A stretch of 47,740 bases of DNA from contig JAHEDG010000019.1 in the NCBI GenBank assembly GCA_024641335.1, positions 1 to 47,740 of the forward strand, written 5' to 3'. Shown piece after piece: positions 1 to 8,192 of this stretch (position 1 is its first letter; each line of letters starts with the position of its first letter). This DNA is from Candidatus Zixiibacteriota bacterium. GTDB lineage: Bacteria; Zixibacteria; MSB-5A5; UBA10806. The translations under genes were made by a program, and so were the position numbers. A model generated the notes under the pieces. It was not told the origin of the DNA. It ran no database searches and saw only the letters and a program-made list of their open reading frames with translations.

Positions 1-1707
1 AAGTATAGCCGCTCCTATCGCGCCGGTAATATCATGATGGGGAGGAACTGTGATGCTCTTCCCGGTAACGGTCTCGAAAGCCGCCACTACCGCCTTATTC
101 CAAGCTACGCCGCCCTGGAAGGCGATCCTGTCGCCGATTTTTTTCTTGCCCACAACCTTGTTCAGGTAGTTATGCACGACCCCGAAGGCCAGCCCGGCGG
201 CGATCTCTTCCTTCTCGGCGCCTCCCTGCTCGAAGCGGACCAGATCCGATTCCATGAATACCGTGCATCGCTCGCCGCAGGCGACCGGCTCGGCGGCGCT
301 TAGAGCCATATTAGAGAAATCCTCTTTGATATTTATGCCCAGACGTTCAGCCTGCTCCTGCAAAAAAGAGCCTGTCCCGGCCGCGCAGGCGCGATTCATT
401 TCGAAATCGACTACGACGCCATTCTCCAGCCCTATATACTTCGAGTCCTGGCCGCCTATTTCGAATATCGTATCTACGTCGGGATAAAACTTCGCGCCAC
501 CCATTGCCTGGGCGGTGATCTCGTTTCTGATAATATCGGCCCCTACCAACTCGCCGATCAGATATCGTCCCGATCCGGTGGTCGCCGCTCCCAGAACCTT
601 GAAATCGGCCGAAATCTCACTCTCGATTTCTGCCAGGCCCTGCTGAACCGCTTCTATCGGACGACCCGCCGTCATCAGATAGCGCCTGGATATTACCTCG
701 CAATTTTCGTCGATCAGTACGACATTAGTCGAAAGAGAGCCGACATCTATACCCAGATAACCAGATTTGATATCAGGACGGGGCTCTTGCTCCCTGATCG
801 TTTTCTCATAGTTCTTATTGGTGTTATATTCATAGGCCAGTCTGGCGGTCCGCGGCATGCTCGATATAAATATTGATTTGGCTTTGGCCCCAGTTTCGAT
901 CAGCCGGGCGGTTTCGATGGAATATTCCTGCGATAAAATAGCTGCCCCTATGGCCCCTGATAAATGATGCCATTCGGGCACTACCAGATCTTTCTCGGAT
1001 AGTTTGAATATATCCCTGAATGCCTTAACCACGCCGGGATTCGAGCCGACTCCTCCCAAAAACGCCACTGGAGTATCGATCCTTTTTGTTTTGGTTATAC
1101 TGCCGCGAAAGTTCCGAGCCACCGCGTAACACAAACCGGCGATAATATCCATTACCGGAACACCGCGCTGCTGATGATGAATCATGTCGGATTTAGCGAA
1201 CACCGAGCACCGTCCGGCGATATGGGGAGGGTTTATAGATTGAATCGCCAGCTCGCCGAACTCCTTTTCGATATTTATACCCAGTCGGGTAGCCTGCTGA
1301 TCGAGAAACGACCCGGTACCCGCGGCGCAAAGACCGCTGGCGGCGAAATCATCCAATGATGATATCTCCTGTTGACCGGATGTGAGATGTATATATTTGG
1401 CCTGCTGCCCGCCCATTTCGAAAATAGTGCGGATTCCGGGCATCAGATGTCCCACCGCCGCGCTTGACGCGGAAAACTCGTTTACAAAATTCACTCCCAG
1501 CGATCTGGCCAGCTGCGAGGCCCCGTTGCCGGTCATTCCCCAGGCTTTGATTCCGGGATAAGCCTCATTCAGCCTGGCTAATTCCTTCACGGCAAACCCC
1601 ACCGGGTCGCCGTAATGCCGCATGTATACCGAATCTACCGCGCCGTTGTGATCATCCAGAATGACCATTGATATGGAAACAGAACCGATGTCAATCCCAA
1701 AGCGCAT
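1..1707 (-). CDS. Acyl-CoA dehydratase activase-type ATPase (BadF/BcrA/HgdC family), two tandem domains, 3' part cut by window edge
   Basis: The frame is open from an ATG at 1707 to the left edge (569 codons), with a strong GGAGGG ribosome site just upstream. Two homologous ASKHA ATPase domains are visible. The first spans about residues 1-275 (GIDIGS, CAAGTGSFL, GRCSVF) and the second about 298-569 (GIDVGS, EIGGQDSKY, CAAGTGSFL, CGERCTVF). In this family a homodimer holds a [4Fe-4S] cluster and uses ATP to inject an electron into a 2-hydroxyacyl-CoA dehydratase or benzoyl-CoA reductase-like partner. Proteins with two activase domains usually continue into dehydratase-like domains (about 1,400 residues in total), so most of the C-terminal half probably lies outside the window. 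Domain 1 has GGQQAK where domain 2 has GGQDSK. The family call is secure; the substrate is unknown. Confidence 0.88.
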   Translation of the reverse strand, partial: MRFGIDIGSVSISMVILDDHNGAVDSVYMRHYGDPVGFAVKELARLNEAYPGIKAWGMTGNGASQLARSLGVNFVNEFSASSAAVGHLMPGIRTIFEMGGQQAKYIHLTSGQQEISSLDDFAASGLCAAGTGSFLDQQATRLGINIEKEFGELAIQSINPPHIAGRCSVFAKSDMIHHQQRGVPVMDIIAGLCYAVARNFRGSITKTKRIDTPVAFLGGVGSNPGVVKAFRDIFKLSEKDLVVPEWHHLSGAIGAAILSQEYSIETARLIETGAKAKSIFISSMPRTARLAYEYNTNKNYEKTIREQEPRPDIKSGYLGIDVGSLSTNVVLIDENCEVISRRYLMTAGRPIEAVQQGLAEIESEISADFKVLGAATTGSGRYLIGELVGADIIRNEITAQAMGGAKFYPDVDTIFEIGGQDSKYIGLENGVVVDFEMNRACAAGTGSFLQEQAERLGINIKEDFSNMALSAAEPVACGERCTVFMESDLVRFEQGGAEKEEIAAGLAFGVVHNYLNKVVGKKKIGDRIAFQGGVAWNKAVVAAFETVTGKSITVPPHHDITGAIGAAIL

Positions 1708-1732
1708 ACTACCCTCCGTTTGATTTTGAGAA

Positions 1733-1761
1733 ACAATACAATCGGAATGATCTCTTGGCAA
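1733..1761 (-). promoter_or_regulatory. Candidate sigma-70-like promoter for the activase gene
   Basis: On the minus strand TTGCCA (1761-1756) and TATTGT (1738-1733) are separated by 17 bases. The predicted transcript would start near 1726, about 20 bases before the ATG at 1707. The match is 5/6 and 4/6 to consensus. No expression evidence is available. Confidence 0.5.
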
Positions 1762-1835
1762 CAAAAAAATGGAATTGCCCTATGAGAATCAGGATAAAAC
1801 GCACGATGATTCCATTATTATATCGTCATATCAGT

Positions 1836-1867
1836 GTAAAAGCCGGCTCGTGGGGGCCGGCTTTTAC
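1836..1867 (-). terminator. Hairpin terminator after ccmF
   Basis: A perfect 12-bp stem (1836-1847 with 1856-1867; GTAAAAGCCGGC) and an 8-base loop follow the ccmF stop codon by 29 bases. There is no long T tract beyond the stem, but the outer part of the stem is itself AT-rich (TTTTAC). It sits between ccmF and the activase promoter, where a terminator is expected. Confidence 0.6.
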
Positions 1868-1896
1868 GATACTATGCAGCGTTTGCTCGGTTGTTA

Positions 1897-4491
1897 TCAG
1901 CCGTTCCGGTCTTTGGCCTCCGCCATGCGTCTGAAAACTGCTACCAGTGAACCGGCCACAATAAGAAGAAAACCGATCCAGACCAGGTTGATCATCGGCT
2001 TGGTGGAAATCTCTATGGATGCCAGAGCCGGCATAGTCGGCGGATGAAACATGATTTGGGCCACGTTTTCTCTGGTATTCAGATCGAGTAAATCGATATG
2101 CCCGCCGTTAGAAAGAGCCACGGTCGACGCGGCGGATGCCGGATTAACAGCGTTATATTTCGGAGTAATCCTGATCGTGTCAGGACCGGAAATTATCGCC
2201 AGTTTCGCTCCTACTTCCAGGTCAGGGACCTTGCCTCCGGGCGAATACACGAGTATCACTGAACCGACGTCCGCGTTGATCTTCGCGATTGTCAGCGTGC
2301 CCCCTCCCGGAATACTTACATTATCCCCTTCGGGGCCATTGGCGGTAAACTGGAAAGTTGGAATAACTTCGGTTTCTTTACCTTTGTATGAAACGCTCAA
2401 TTTGGCTCCTACCTTGCCGGCCATGCTGCCTTCGTGTTCTCCCATCTGATAGCCGATAAAGGTGATTTTCCTCTGGCCGAGATCGAAAGACTTCCCCTTG
2501 ATCGCCTCGAAGTATTCAGGCTGGTTTTTTGACAGCTTTAGGGCGTTCTTATCCGAATCGTATCCTTCGAAAAGAAATTTGCTGCCCATGAAATTGACCG
2601 TTTCTCCTTTGCGAATGAAGAACGGCTGAATATCCGAAGATGATCTCTCCATCAGATTCTCAACCGATAGATAGAGATCCATCAAAGCGAATTTCTTGAT
2701 ATGAGGGGTTCTGGCATATTGAATCTGATTCCCGCGAACCATCTGCTTTGCCGTTGAGTACGCAAAAACGGTATCGTTCCCGCTGACCAGTTCGAAATAG
2801 GATCGATCCTCTTTGGGTAGAGTCTTTTCGGTGCCGGTGAACTTAATATCGAAACCGAGCGCCGAGGCGACTCCATTTTCGGGTATGGTCAGTTTCTGCC
2901 TGCCGCCGAACGTCGAGGAAAATATAAAACCAATCAGCATCATCGAGAAGCCGAAGTGGGTGATATAAGCTCCTGACATAATGAAGCTGACTTTCCATCT
3001 TTTTACCAGGAAAATCAGGTTGGTGACCACCGAGAAGAAGGCGGCGAAGAAGAATAGAAAATAAAGTATCTCCATCAAAATGACCCGGCCGGTTATTATC
3101 CCGGATCCTTTCGGCGACCAGAAGAGCGCGATCTTCTCAAATCCGAAAACTATAAATATCACCGAAATTACCAGGGAAACAGCCGTCGGAAGAATCAGCT
3201 TTCTTTTCAGAGAGGATACATCGGTTGTCCGCCAGCCTAATAAGGCGTTAAAGCCAAGCACTATGGCAAAAATGATGGCGAATACTATTCCCATCATGTT
3301 GTAATTGACCGTATCGATTGCCGCGGGTACGGGCGCGATGCTGGAGAGAAACGGAATATTCGACATTATGCTGGTTATCAGGGGAAATGAGGTCCAGATC
3401 AATACCAGCAAGGTGAACGGCAGTAGAAGAATCATAGCCAGAAATGTGGAGAACTCCTGGGATAAAATCTCGGTCCCGCTCGATGATGGTACCTTCATTT
3501 TCCAGGCGCGGTATATCCATAGTCCGTAGGATGTGATTCCCATGACTATTATTGAGGCCCACAAAAGATTATTGTATCCAAGATCGACAAATGAATGAAC
3601 CGAAAAATCGGCCAGCACGCCCGATCTGGTCAGGAATGTGCCGTAGACTATCAAAAGAAACATGGTGATCGCTAAAAATATATTAGTTCTGCGCCAGGTG
3701 CCCCGGGATTTTTCAACTACCATGCCGTGCAAAAGAGCTATCCCGGCCAGCCAGGGGATTAGCGATGAATTTTCTACCGGATCCCAGGCCCAGTAGCCGC
3801 CCCATCCGAGAGTTTCGTAAGCCCAATAACCGCCCAGAAAAATGCCAAGCCCGAGGGTCACTACCGAAAAAACTGTCCAGGGCATAGTCTGCTTGACCCA
3901 ATTATCGTATTTGTTAGTGGCCAGTGCCGCCATGGCAAACGCGAATGGTATGCATGTCGCCGCGAATCCGATAAAAACGATCGGCGGATGAATCTGCATC
4001 CAGTAATTCTGCAAAAGGGGATTAAGTCCCTGACCGTCCGCCGGAATAAAATTCAGCCTGGCGAACGGGTCCGAAACCATGGTTAATACCAGCAAAAATG
4101 TCTGGCCGAGAATATAGAAAAACATCACCCAGCCCTCGTTCTCGCCGGCCTTGCTCTTTACCCAGAATCCCAGAACCAAGCCGAATACCAGCCACATCAA
4201 AAAGGTACCCTGCTGGCCGCCCCAGAGGGCGCTGATCTTATAAAAATGCGGCCATTGATTGGGCAGATCGCTTGACGAATAACTGGTCACATAAGAATAT
4301 TGAAACTGATCGGTAAGAAATAACTGCAAAAGGTACAGAAACGATACCATGACCATCCCGAATAAAAGCCAGTAGATCACGCCGGCGCTCAATCGGAACT
4401 CCTTCATCCCCACGGCCACCAGCAGATATCCGGTCATGGATAAGATCAATGGTATGGTCGCCCAGGCTAAAAAGAAACCGCCTATTTCCAA
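1897..4491 (-). CDS. ccmF: Cytochrome c haem lyase subunit CcmF, enlarged
   Basis: CcmF is the integral-membrane haem lyase that takes haem from holo-CcmE and attaches it to apocytochrome CxxCH motifs outside the cytoplasmic membrane. The 864-residue protein has many membrane segments and the haem-handling WWD signature (WGGYWAWDPVEN, about residues 230-241). It also has WGGQQGTFLMWL (about 90-101) and the conserved histidine region ending IHPPIVFIG. It starts at TTG, with GAGG placed upstream, and lies 48 bases after ccmE. It is longer than typical proteobacterial CcmF (about 650 residues). The excess is a soluble, beta-rich region of roughly 300 residues between the last two membrane segments. 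It ends the ccm operon. Confidence 0.93.
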   Translation of the reverse strand: MEIGGFFLAWATIPLILSMTGYLLVAVGMKEFRLSAGVIYWLLFGMVMVSFLYLLQLFLTDQFQYSYVTSYSSSDLPNQWPHFYKISALWGGQQGTFLMWLVFGLVLGFWVKSKAGENEGWVMFFYILGQTFLLVLTMVSDPFARLNFIPADGQGLNPLLQNYWMQIHPPIVFIGFAATCIPFAFAMAALATNKYDNWVKQTMPWTVFSVVTLGLGIFLGGYWAYETLGWGGYWAWDPVENSSLIPWLAGIALLHGMVVEKSRGTWRRTNIFLAITMFLLIVYGTFLTRSGVLADFSVHSFVDLGYNNLLWASIIVMGITSYGLWIYRAWKMKVPSSSGTEILSQEFSTFLAMILLLPFTLLVLIWTSFPLITSIMSNIPFLSSIAPVPAAIDTVNYNMMGIVFAIIFAIVLGFNALLGWRTTDVSSLKRKLILPTAVSLVISVIFIVFGFEKIALFWSPKGSGIITGRVILMEILYFLFFFAAFFSVVTNLIFLVKRWKVSFIMSGAYITHFGFSMMLIGFIFSSTFGGRQKLTIPENGVASALGFDIKFTGTEKTLPKEDRSYFELVSGNDTVFAYSTAKQMVRGNQIQYARTPHIKKFALMDLYLSVENLMERSSSDIQPFFIRKGETVNFMGSKFLFEGYDSDKNALKLSKNQPEYFEAIKGKSFDLGQRKITFIGYQMGEHEGSMAGKVGAKLSVSYKGKETEVIPTFQFTANGPEGDNVSIPGGGTLTIAKINADVGSVILVYSPGGKVPDLEVGAKLAIISGPDTIRITPKYNAVNPASAASTVALSNGGHIDLLDLNTRENVAQIMFHPPTMPALASIEISTKPMINLVWIGFLLIVAGSLVAVFRRMAEAKDRNG

Positions 4492-4539
4492 AGCTGCCTC
4501 ACAGGTTAATTGATGAGATTCTCGTCTGCGGCCGGTACA

Positions 4540-4932
4540 TTAAGTTCCGGACTCAACGGGTTCTTCCTGATATTTCGACGGACACTTGACCAAGAGCTTC
4601 TCGGCGTAAAACGCGTCGTTGCTGTAATTGCCTATGCATACCACCGATGTGGCCTGCTCGAAATTACCCGGCTTCGTGCCATTATAAACCACTTTCATCC
4701 GGTCGCCTTTATCGTCGGTGATATAAAAGGTGAAAGCTCCTGTCTCGGTTTCATAAGTGGAGCCGGTATCCAGTATCTCTCCCATTACCTGGACATTGCC
4801 GGAAGCGGCACGGGCCTCGGTGAAGCTGACATAGCTTATCATTCCGCCTTCGGTGAAAAGACTGCTCAAGCCTACGCCGGCCGCGATTACCACTACAATA
4901 ACTGCGATCCATGTTTTCGCGTTTTTATTCAT
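4540..4932 (-). CDS. ccmE: Haem chaperone CcmE, cysteine (CxxxY) type
   Basis: This 130-residue protein has one N-terminal membrane anchor (about residues 8-20) followed by the OB-fold domain of CcmE, which carries haem covalently outside the membrane to CcmF. Classical CcmE binds haem through the histidine of an HxxxY motif. Here the motif is CPSKY, with Cys117 and Tyr121, which is the CxxxY form known from archaea and some Deltaproteobacteria. The ATG lies inside the end of ccmD (8-base overlap), so the two are probably translationally coupled. Identity is supported by size, fold pattern and position between ccmC/ccmD and ccmF. Confidence 0.9.
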   Translation of the reverse strand: MNKNAKTWIAVIVVVIAAGVGLSSLFTEGGMISYVSFTEARAASGNVQVMGEILDTGSTYETETGAFTFYITDDKGDRMKVVYNGTKPGNFEQATSVVCIGNYSNDAFYAEKLLVKCPSKYQEEPVESGT

Positions 4933-5032
4933 CTTTCTTTATCCTTTTCATTTTCAAATCGAGTGAATAGAGATAACCCCACAAGGCTACCCACCCCAGC
5001 AGCGCCACAAACATAGGTATATAATCAGACAT
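4925..5032 (-). CDS. ccmD: CcmD-like small membrane protein
   Basis: This 35-residue frame begins MSDYIPMFVALLGW, has one membrane helix (about residues 6-23), and ends in a basic stretch (LKMKRIKKDE). That is the size and layout of CcmD, which links CcmE to the CcmABC complex and aids release of holo-CcmE. Its ATG overlaps the ccmC stop by 8 bases and its stop overlaps the ccmE start by 8 bases, so it fills exactly the classical ccmC-ccmD-ccmE position. CcmD is poorly conserved, so the call rests on context, topology and length. Confidence 0.8.
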   Translation of the reverse strand: MSDYIPMFVALLGWVALWGYLYSLDLKMKRIKKDE

Positions 5033-5690
5033 GTTCCAGCTCCTTGTTTCTCTCGGCTATATCCACCGAAAGCTTGTTGATCCAGAGTAATAGGCCGATA
5101 TGCGCCAGTACCGATGGTATCAGCACGATGGCCGTCTTAAACGAAAATGTTATTATCGATCCTTCGGAGGCTCCCGTCGGTTTGGGAGCTCCGGGATGCA
5201 GCCCCGGAATTATTCTGGGCATAATAAATATGAAAAATATAGTGGACGCGAAACCTAAAATGGAATAAACGGCCGAGAGATTAGCCCGCTGATCAGGATC
5301 GATTACCGCCGAACGCAGTGCGAAATAGGCCGCATATACGATCAGAAGCATAAATATCGATGTCTCCCGGGGGTCCCAGTTCCAGTACGCGCCCCAGGTA
5401 TGTTTGGCGAATATCGCCCCCGATATGGTCGTAAGAACACAGAATATTATCCCCAGCTTTGCCGCCAGTGATTCCCTGAGATCATATTTCAGGTTTCTGG
5501 TCGCCAGATACCGGATCGAATAATACATCCCCAGACCGAAAGCCACCACCGTCCCTATAGCCATGGGAAAATGAAAATAGATTATCCGAAAAACCTCAGG
5601 ATTGTCTTCTATGGGCGTGGGAGGCGGGAATATCCAGGCCCCGACACAAACCCAGCTGATCACCAAAAGTATCGTTAGTTTCCACCACAT
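5025..5690 (-). CDS. ccmC: Haem exporter/handling protein CcmC
   Basis: CcmC binds haem at the outer membrane face and promotes its covalent loading onto CcmE. The 221-residue protein has six predicted membrane segments. The WWD motif is present as WGAYWNWDPRETS (about residues 104-116) between conserved histidine-bearing loops (YFHFPMA near the N-terminus, AHIGLL near the C-terminus). The ATG at 5690 follows AGGA with good spacing. A 137-base gap separates it from ccmB, the only sizeable gap in the operon. Confidence 0.93.
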   Translation of the reverse strand: MWWKLTILLVISWVCVGAWIFPPPTPIEDNPEVFRIIYFHFPMAIGTVVAFGLGMYYSIRYLATRNLKYDLRESLAAKLGIIFCVLTTISGAIFAKHTWGAYWNWDPRETSIFMLLIVYAAYFALRSAVIDPDQRANLSAVYSILGFASTIFFIFIMPRIIPGLHPGAPKPTGASEGSIITFSFKTAIVLIPSVLAHIGLLLWINKLSVDIAERNKELEHV

Positions 5691-5827
5691 AATTTCCTGC
5701 CTTTTAACCCCTTCTTCCTGTCATTTGTTTCGGAATAACTAATATTTAAATTACCCGCAGTCAACATTAAAATCAAATCATCGTGGTAAATTAACTCTTT
5801 AATCTACATTATGTTATACGTCAAGCC
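5691..5827. other. Gap between ccmB and ccmC, no gene seen
   Basis: AT-rich 137-base spacer inside the ccm operon. No coding frame or convincing terminator is visible. Two TTGAC-like boxes occur on the minus strand (around 5764 and 5824) but neither has a good -10 partner, so an internal promoter is possible but not supported. Confidence 0.5.
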
Positions 5828-6514
5828 CTAGTCGTTCCAAACCGTGTCGAAGAGCAAAAATCCTAAGACTGTCATAACCACCAGGTACGAAATTAAAACC
5901 TGAATTTCCATTCTGGCTTCAGCGAAGCCCAACCCTGGAATCAGGGCTTTCTTTGTGCCCGAAATAGCCATAATCAAGAGCGGCAGTATCATCGGAAACG
6001 AGATAACGGCGAACAGGGCTCCTTTCACCGATGTCTTCGAAATAATCGCCGCCACGATAGTCGTCGCTCCCACTATTCCGACGGTCCCTATCAATATCAT
6101 AGTGAAAAATAACCAGAAATTAGATATGTTCAGACCAACGAAAATTCCGAAAAGAGGCACAGTGATAATATTCAGAACCACTAACAGGACCAGGTTGAAT
6201 ATCAGTTTTCCCCCGAGAACCGCTTCCGCCGGACTGTAAAGCCGCAAAGCTAAGGCCGTTTTTGATTCCTCCTCCTTGACGAAACTCTGCGAGAGCCCGG
6301 CCAGACAGGAAAAATAGATAACAATCCAGAGAAGCGAGGCCTGCAGTACTTCGGTCAGACCCACGCCTCCGATGGCCCACGATACCGCGAAAACAGTAAC
6401 CACGGCGAACATCAGGATCGCGTTGATAGCGTATCTGGTGCGCAGCTCGCACTTGATATCCTTGCGAAAAACAGCTATCGAACGTTTAACCGAGCCTGAC
6501 GATTTCATCGGCAT
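5828..6514 (-). CDS. ccmB: Haem exporter membrane subunit CcmB
   Basis: CcmB is the membrane permease that pairs with the ATPase CcmA; the CcmAB complex drives release of holo-CcmE from CcmC. The protein (228 residues from this start) has about six membrane helices and the N-terminal FRKDIKCELRTRY segment typical of CcmB. It also has an EEESKTALALRLYSP loop resembling the family's conserved loop. It overlaps the end of ccmA. Three in-frame ATGs lie near the start (6535, 6514, 6508). The first has no ribosome site, while the other two each have a GGAG-type site about 7 bases upstream, so 6514 or 6508 is likeliest. Confidence 0.88.
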   Translation of the reverse strand: MPMKSSGSVKRSIAVFRKDIKCELRTRYAINAILMFAVVTVFAVSWAIGGVGLTEVLQASLLWIVIYFSCLAGLSQSFVKEEESKTALALRLYSPAEAVLGGKLIFNLVLLVVLNIITVPLFGIFVGLNISNFWLFFTMILIGTVGIVGATTIVAAIISKTSVKGALFAVISFPMILPLLIMAISGTKKALIPGLGFAEARMEIQVLISYLVVMTVLGFLLFDTVWND

Positions 6515-7097
6515 ACTCCAACTCCGCTCTTTCATTTGTGGCGATAACAGTTATCCCCCGGCGCGATCTGATGATCTCATCCACCAGGGCTTTGCCCGGC
6601 TCATCGAGATTGGCTGACGGTTCATCGAGAAGCAAGAGCTCCGGATCTCTTAGAAGAGCAAGGCAGTATTTCAGCCTTTGTTTCATTCCCGATGAGTAAG
6701 ATCCGGCAAAATCACTGCCCCGGCCACCGAGACCGACCAGATCCAGACGATTCTCGAGTTCTCGGGCGCTGAAATACAAACCGGAAACACCGGCGAAGAA
6801 CAAGAGATTCTCTATGGCTGTCAACTCATCGTACAAGACCAGATCGGGGGAGACCAGGCCGATATGAGGTCTGATTTCGAGGCGATTCAATTTCTGGTTG
6901 TTTACGTTCAGAATAACCCGGCCCCTGGTCGGACGGATAAACCCGCAGATTACTTTCATCAGCGTAGATTTGCCCGAACCGTTAGGCCCGGTAATCACCA
7001 GTCTTTTGCCGCAGCCAACCTCGGCGTTTATGCCTGTAAAAACGGGCCGGCCGGGATAAGACTTGGCCAGCCCGTCAAGAATCAGTTTCGAATCCAT
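6486..7097 (-). CDS. ccmA: Haem exporter ATPase CcmA
   Basis: An ABC ATPase of 203 residues with Walker A GPNGSGKST (about residues 38-46), signature SYSSGMKQR (about 133-141) and Walker B LLLLDEPSANLD. It has the short length typical of CcmA and directly precedes ccmB with overlapping frames. CcmA powers the CcmABCD complex that releases haem-loaded CcmE. It starts 54 bases after the multiheme cytochrome gene, so cytochrome and maturation genes are probably cotranscribed. Confidence 0.9.
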   Translation of the reverse strand: MDSKLILDGLAKSYPGRPVFTGINAEVGCGKRLVITGPNGSGKSTLMKVICGFIRPTRGRVILNVNNQKLNRLEIRPHIGLVSPDLVLYDELTAIENLLFFAGVSGLYFSARELENRLDLVGLGGRGSDFAGSYSSGMKQRLKYCLALLRDPELLLLDEPSANLDEPGKALVDEIIRSRRGITVIATNERAELEYADEIVRLG

Positions 7098-7151
7098 CTC
7101 AGGATTTAAATAAACAAATCATCCGCTATTTTACAAGTGAAATCATAGCTG

Positions 7152-8192
7152 TCAATCGCCATGGCAATAGCCGCAGAAACCCGCTCCGGCCGTACCGGTG
7201 TTGGTATGACACATAAAACACTGATACGCGGAATCTTCATGCCACGGCCCCTCTTCCATATTGTCGATCGATTCCGGGTGAATCGGAGGATTCGTGCCCC
7301 TGACTCCATCAAAATCGGAATGGCAGACAGCGCAAACCGGGGCCTCCGTCGAATGGCAGGATGCGCAGGATTCGATATCGTTTCGAGCTTCCTGGCCATG
7401 TTCATAAGGCGGAGTCGCCCAACCGGCCATAAGATGGTTCAACGGACGCTCGCCGCCGCCCTGCTCATGACAGCTCGAACAAAACTGCTCTGTATCATGA
7501 CAACTCTGACAATCGTGAACCTTGCCCTTTGCGTCCAAACCATGCGAATAACGATAGTTCAGCTCATGAACACTGCCTGTAATATTATCCCCGGCATGAC
7601 AATCCGAGCAGAATGTCTCGGAGTGATGGCAGGATTCGCAATCCTGGCCCGCCTGGTTAGCTGAAAATTTATGCTCATGTTCCCAGCCGACAGGATGAAC
7701 CAGATTGCCATTCCTCGACGGATTAAACCTGTTTACCGAGCAATCCGAAGAAGCGCTTTCACCTTCATGGCACTTGAAACAATCATCCCATACCGGATAC
7801 CCGGCATCAGCAGATCTGCCGGTAACCTTATCAATACCCTTATGGCATGAGAGACACAGATCATTACTCTGAGATTTCTCGACATGGGCCTCGTGGGAGA
7901 AGGTCATATCGCGCCGGGGCATTTCAACTCTTTTCGGATTGGCCGGATCGGTATGGCATAACACGCAGTCTGACGGGGCTTCACTGGTAGAATGGCACTC
8001 CTCGCACTTTTTCATAGCGGGAAGATTATTGTCGGATGCCCTGTCGCTCTCGGCCACAATGTGGCAATCGACGCATTTCATTTCGACTTCAACCACATGT
8101 TTGGCATGGTTGAATTTCAAACTATCGGCCTTTTTCTGCTGGAATGATAAAAAAGCCAGGGTTATTGTAAAAAATACCGCTATCGAACTCAT
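7152..8192 (-). CDS. Exported 13-haem c-type cytochrome
   Basis: A 346-residue protein with a short N-terminal hydrophobic export segment and 13 CxxCH haem-attachment motifs, at cysteines 40, 63, 76, 113, 138, 185, 195, 228, 238, 276, 287, 325 and 340. It also has many additional histidines that could act as distal ligands. The density (one haem per about 27 residues) is typical of electron-wire cytochromes such as the MtrA or NrfH/OmcA-like groups. The ATG overlaps the stop of the upstream outer-membrane protein gene (ATGA), so the two are translationally coupled. The ccm genes needed to mature it follow directly. The likely role is electron transfer across the periplasm, perhaps inserted in the barrel; the donor and final acceptor are unknown. 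Confidence 0.92.
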   Translation of the reverse strand: MSSIAVFFTITLAFLSFQQKKADSLKFNHAKHVVEVEMKCVDCHIVAESDRASDNNLPAMKKCEECHSTSEAPSDCVLCHTDPANPKRVEMPRRDMTFSHEAHVEKSQSNDLCLSCHKGIDKVTGRSADAGYPVWDDCFKCHEGESASSDCSVNRFNPSRNGNLVHPVGWEHEHKFSANQAGQDCESCHHSETFCSDCHAGDNITGSVHELNYRYSHGLDAKGKVHDCQSCHDTEQFCSSCHEQGGGERPLNHLMAGWATPPYEHGQEARNDIESCASCHSTEAPVCAVCHSDFDGVRGTNPPIHPESIDNMEEGPWHEDSAYQCFMCHTNTGTAGAGFCGYCHGD

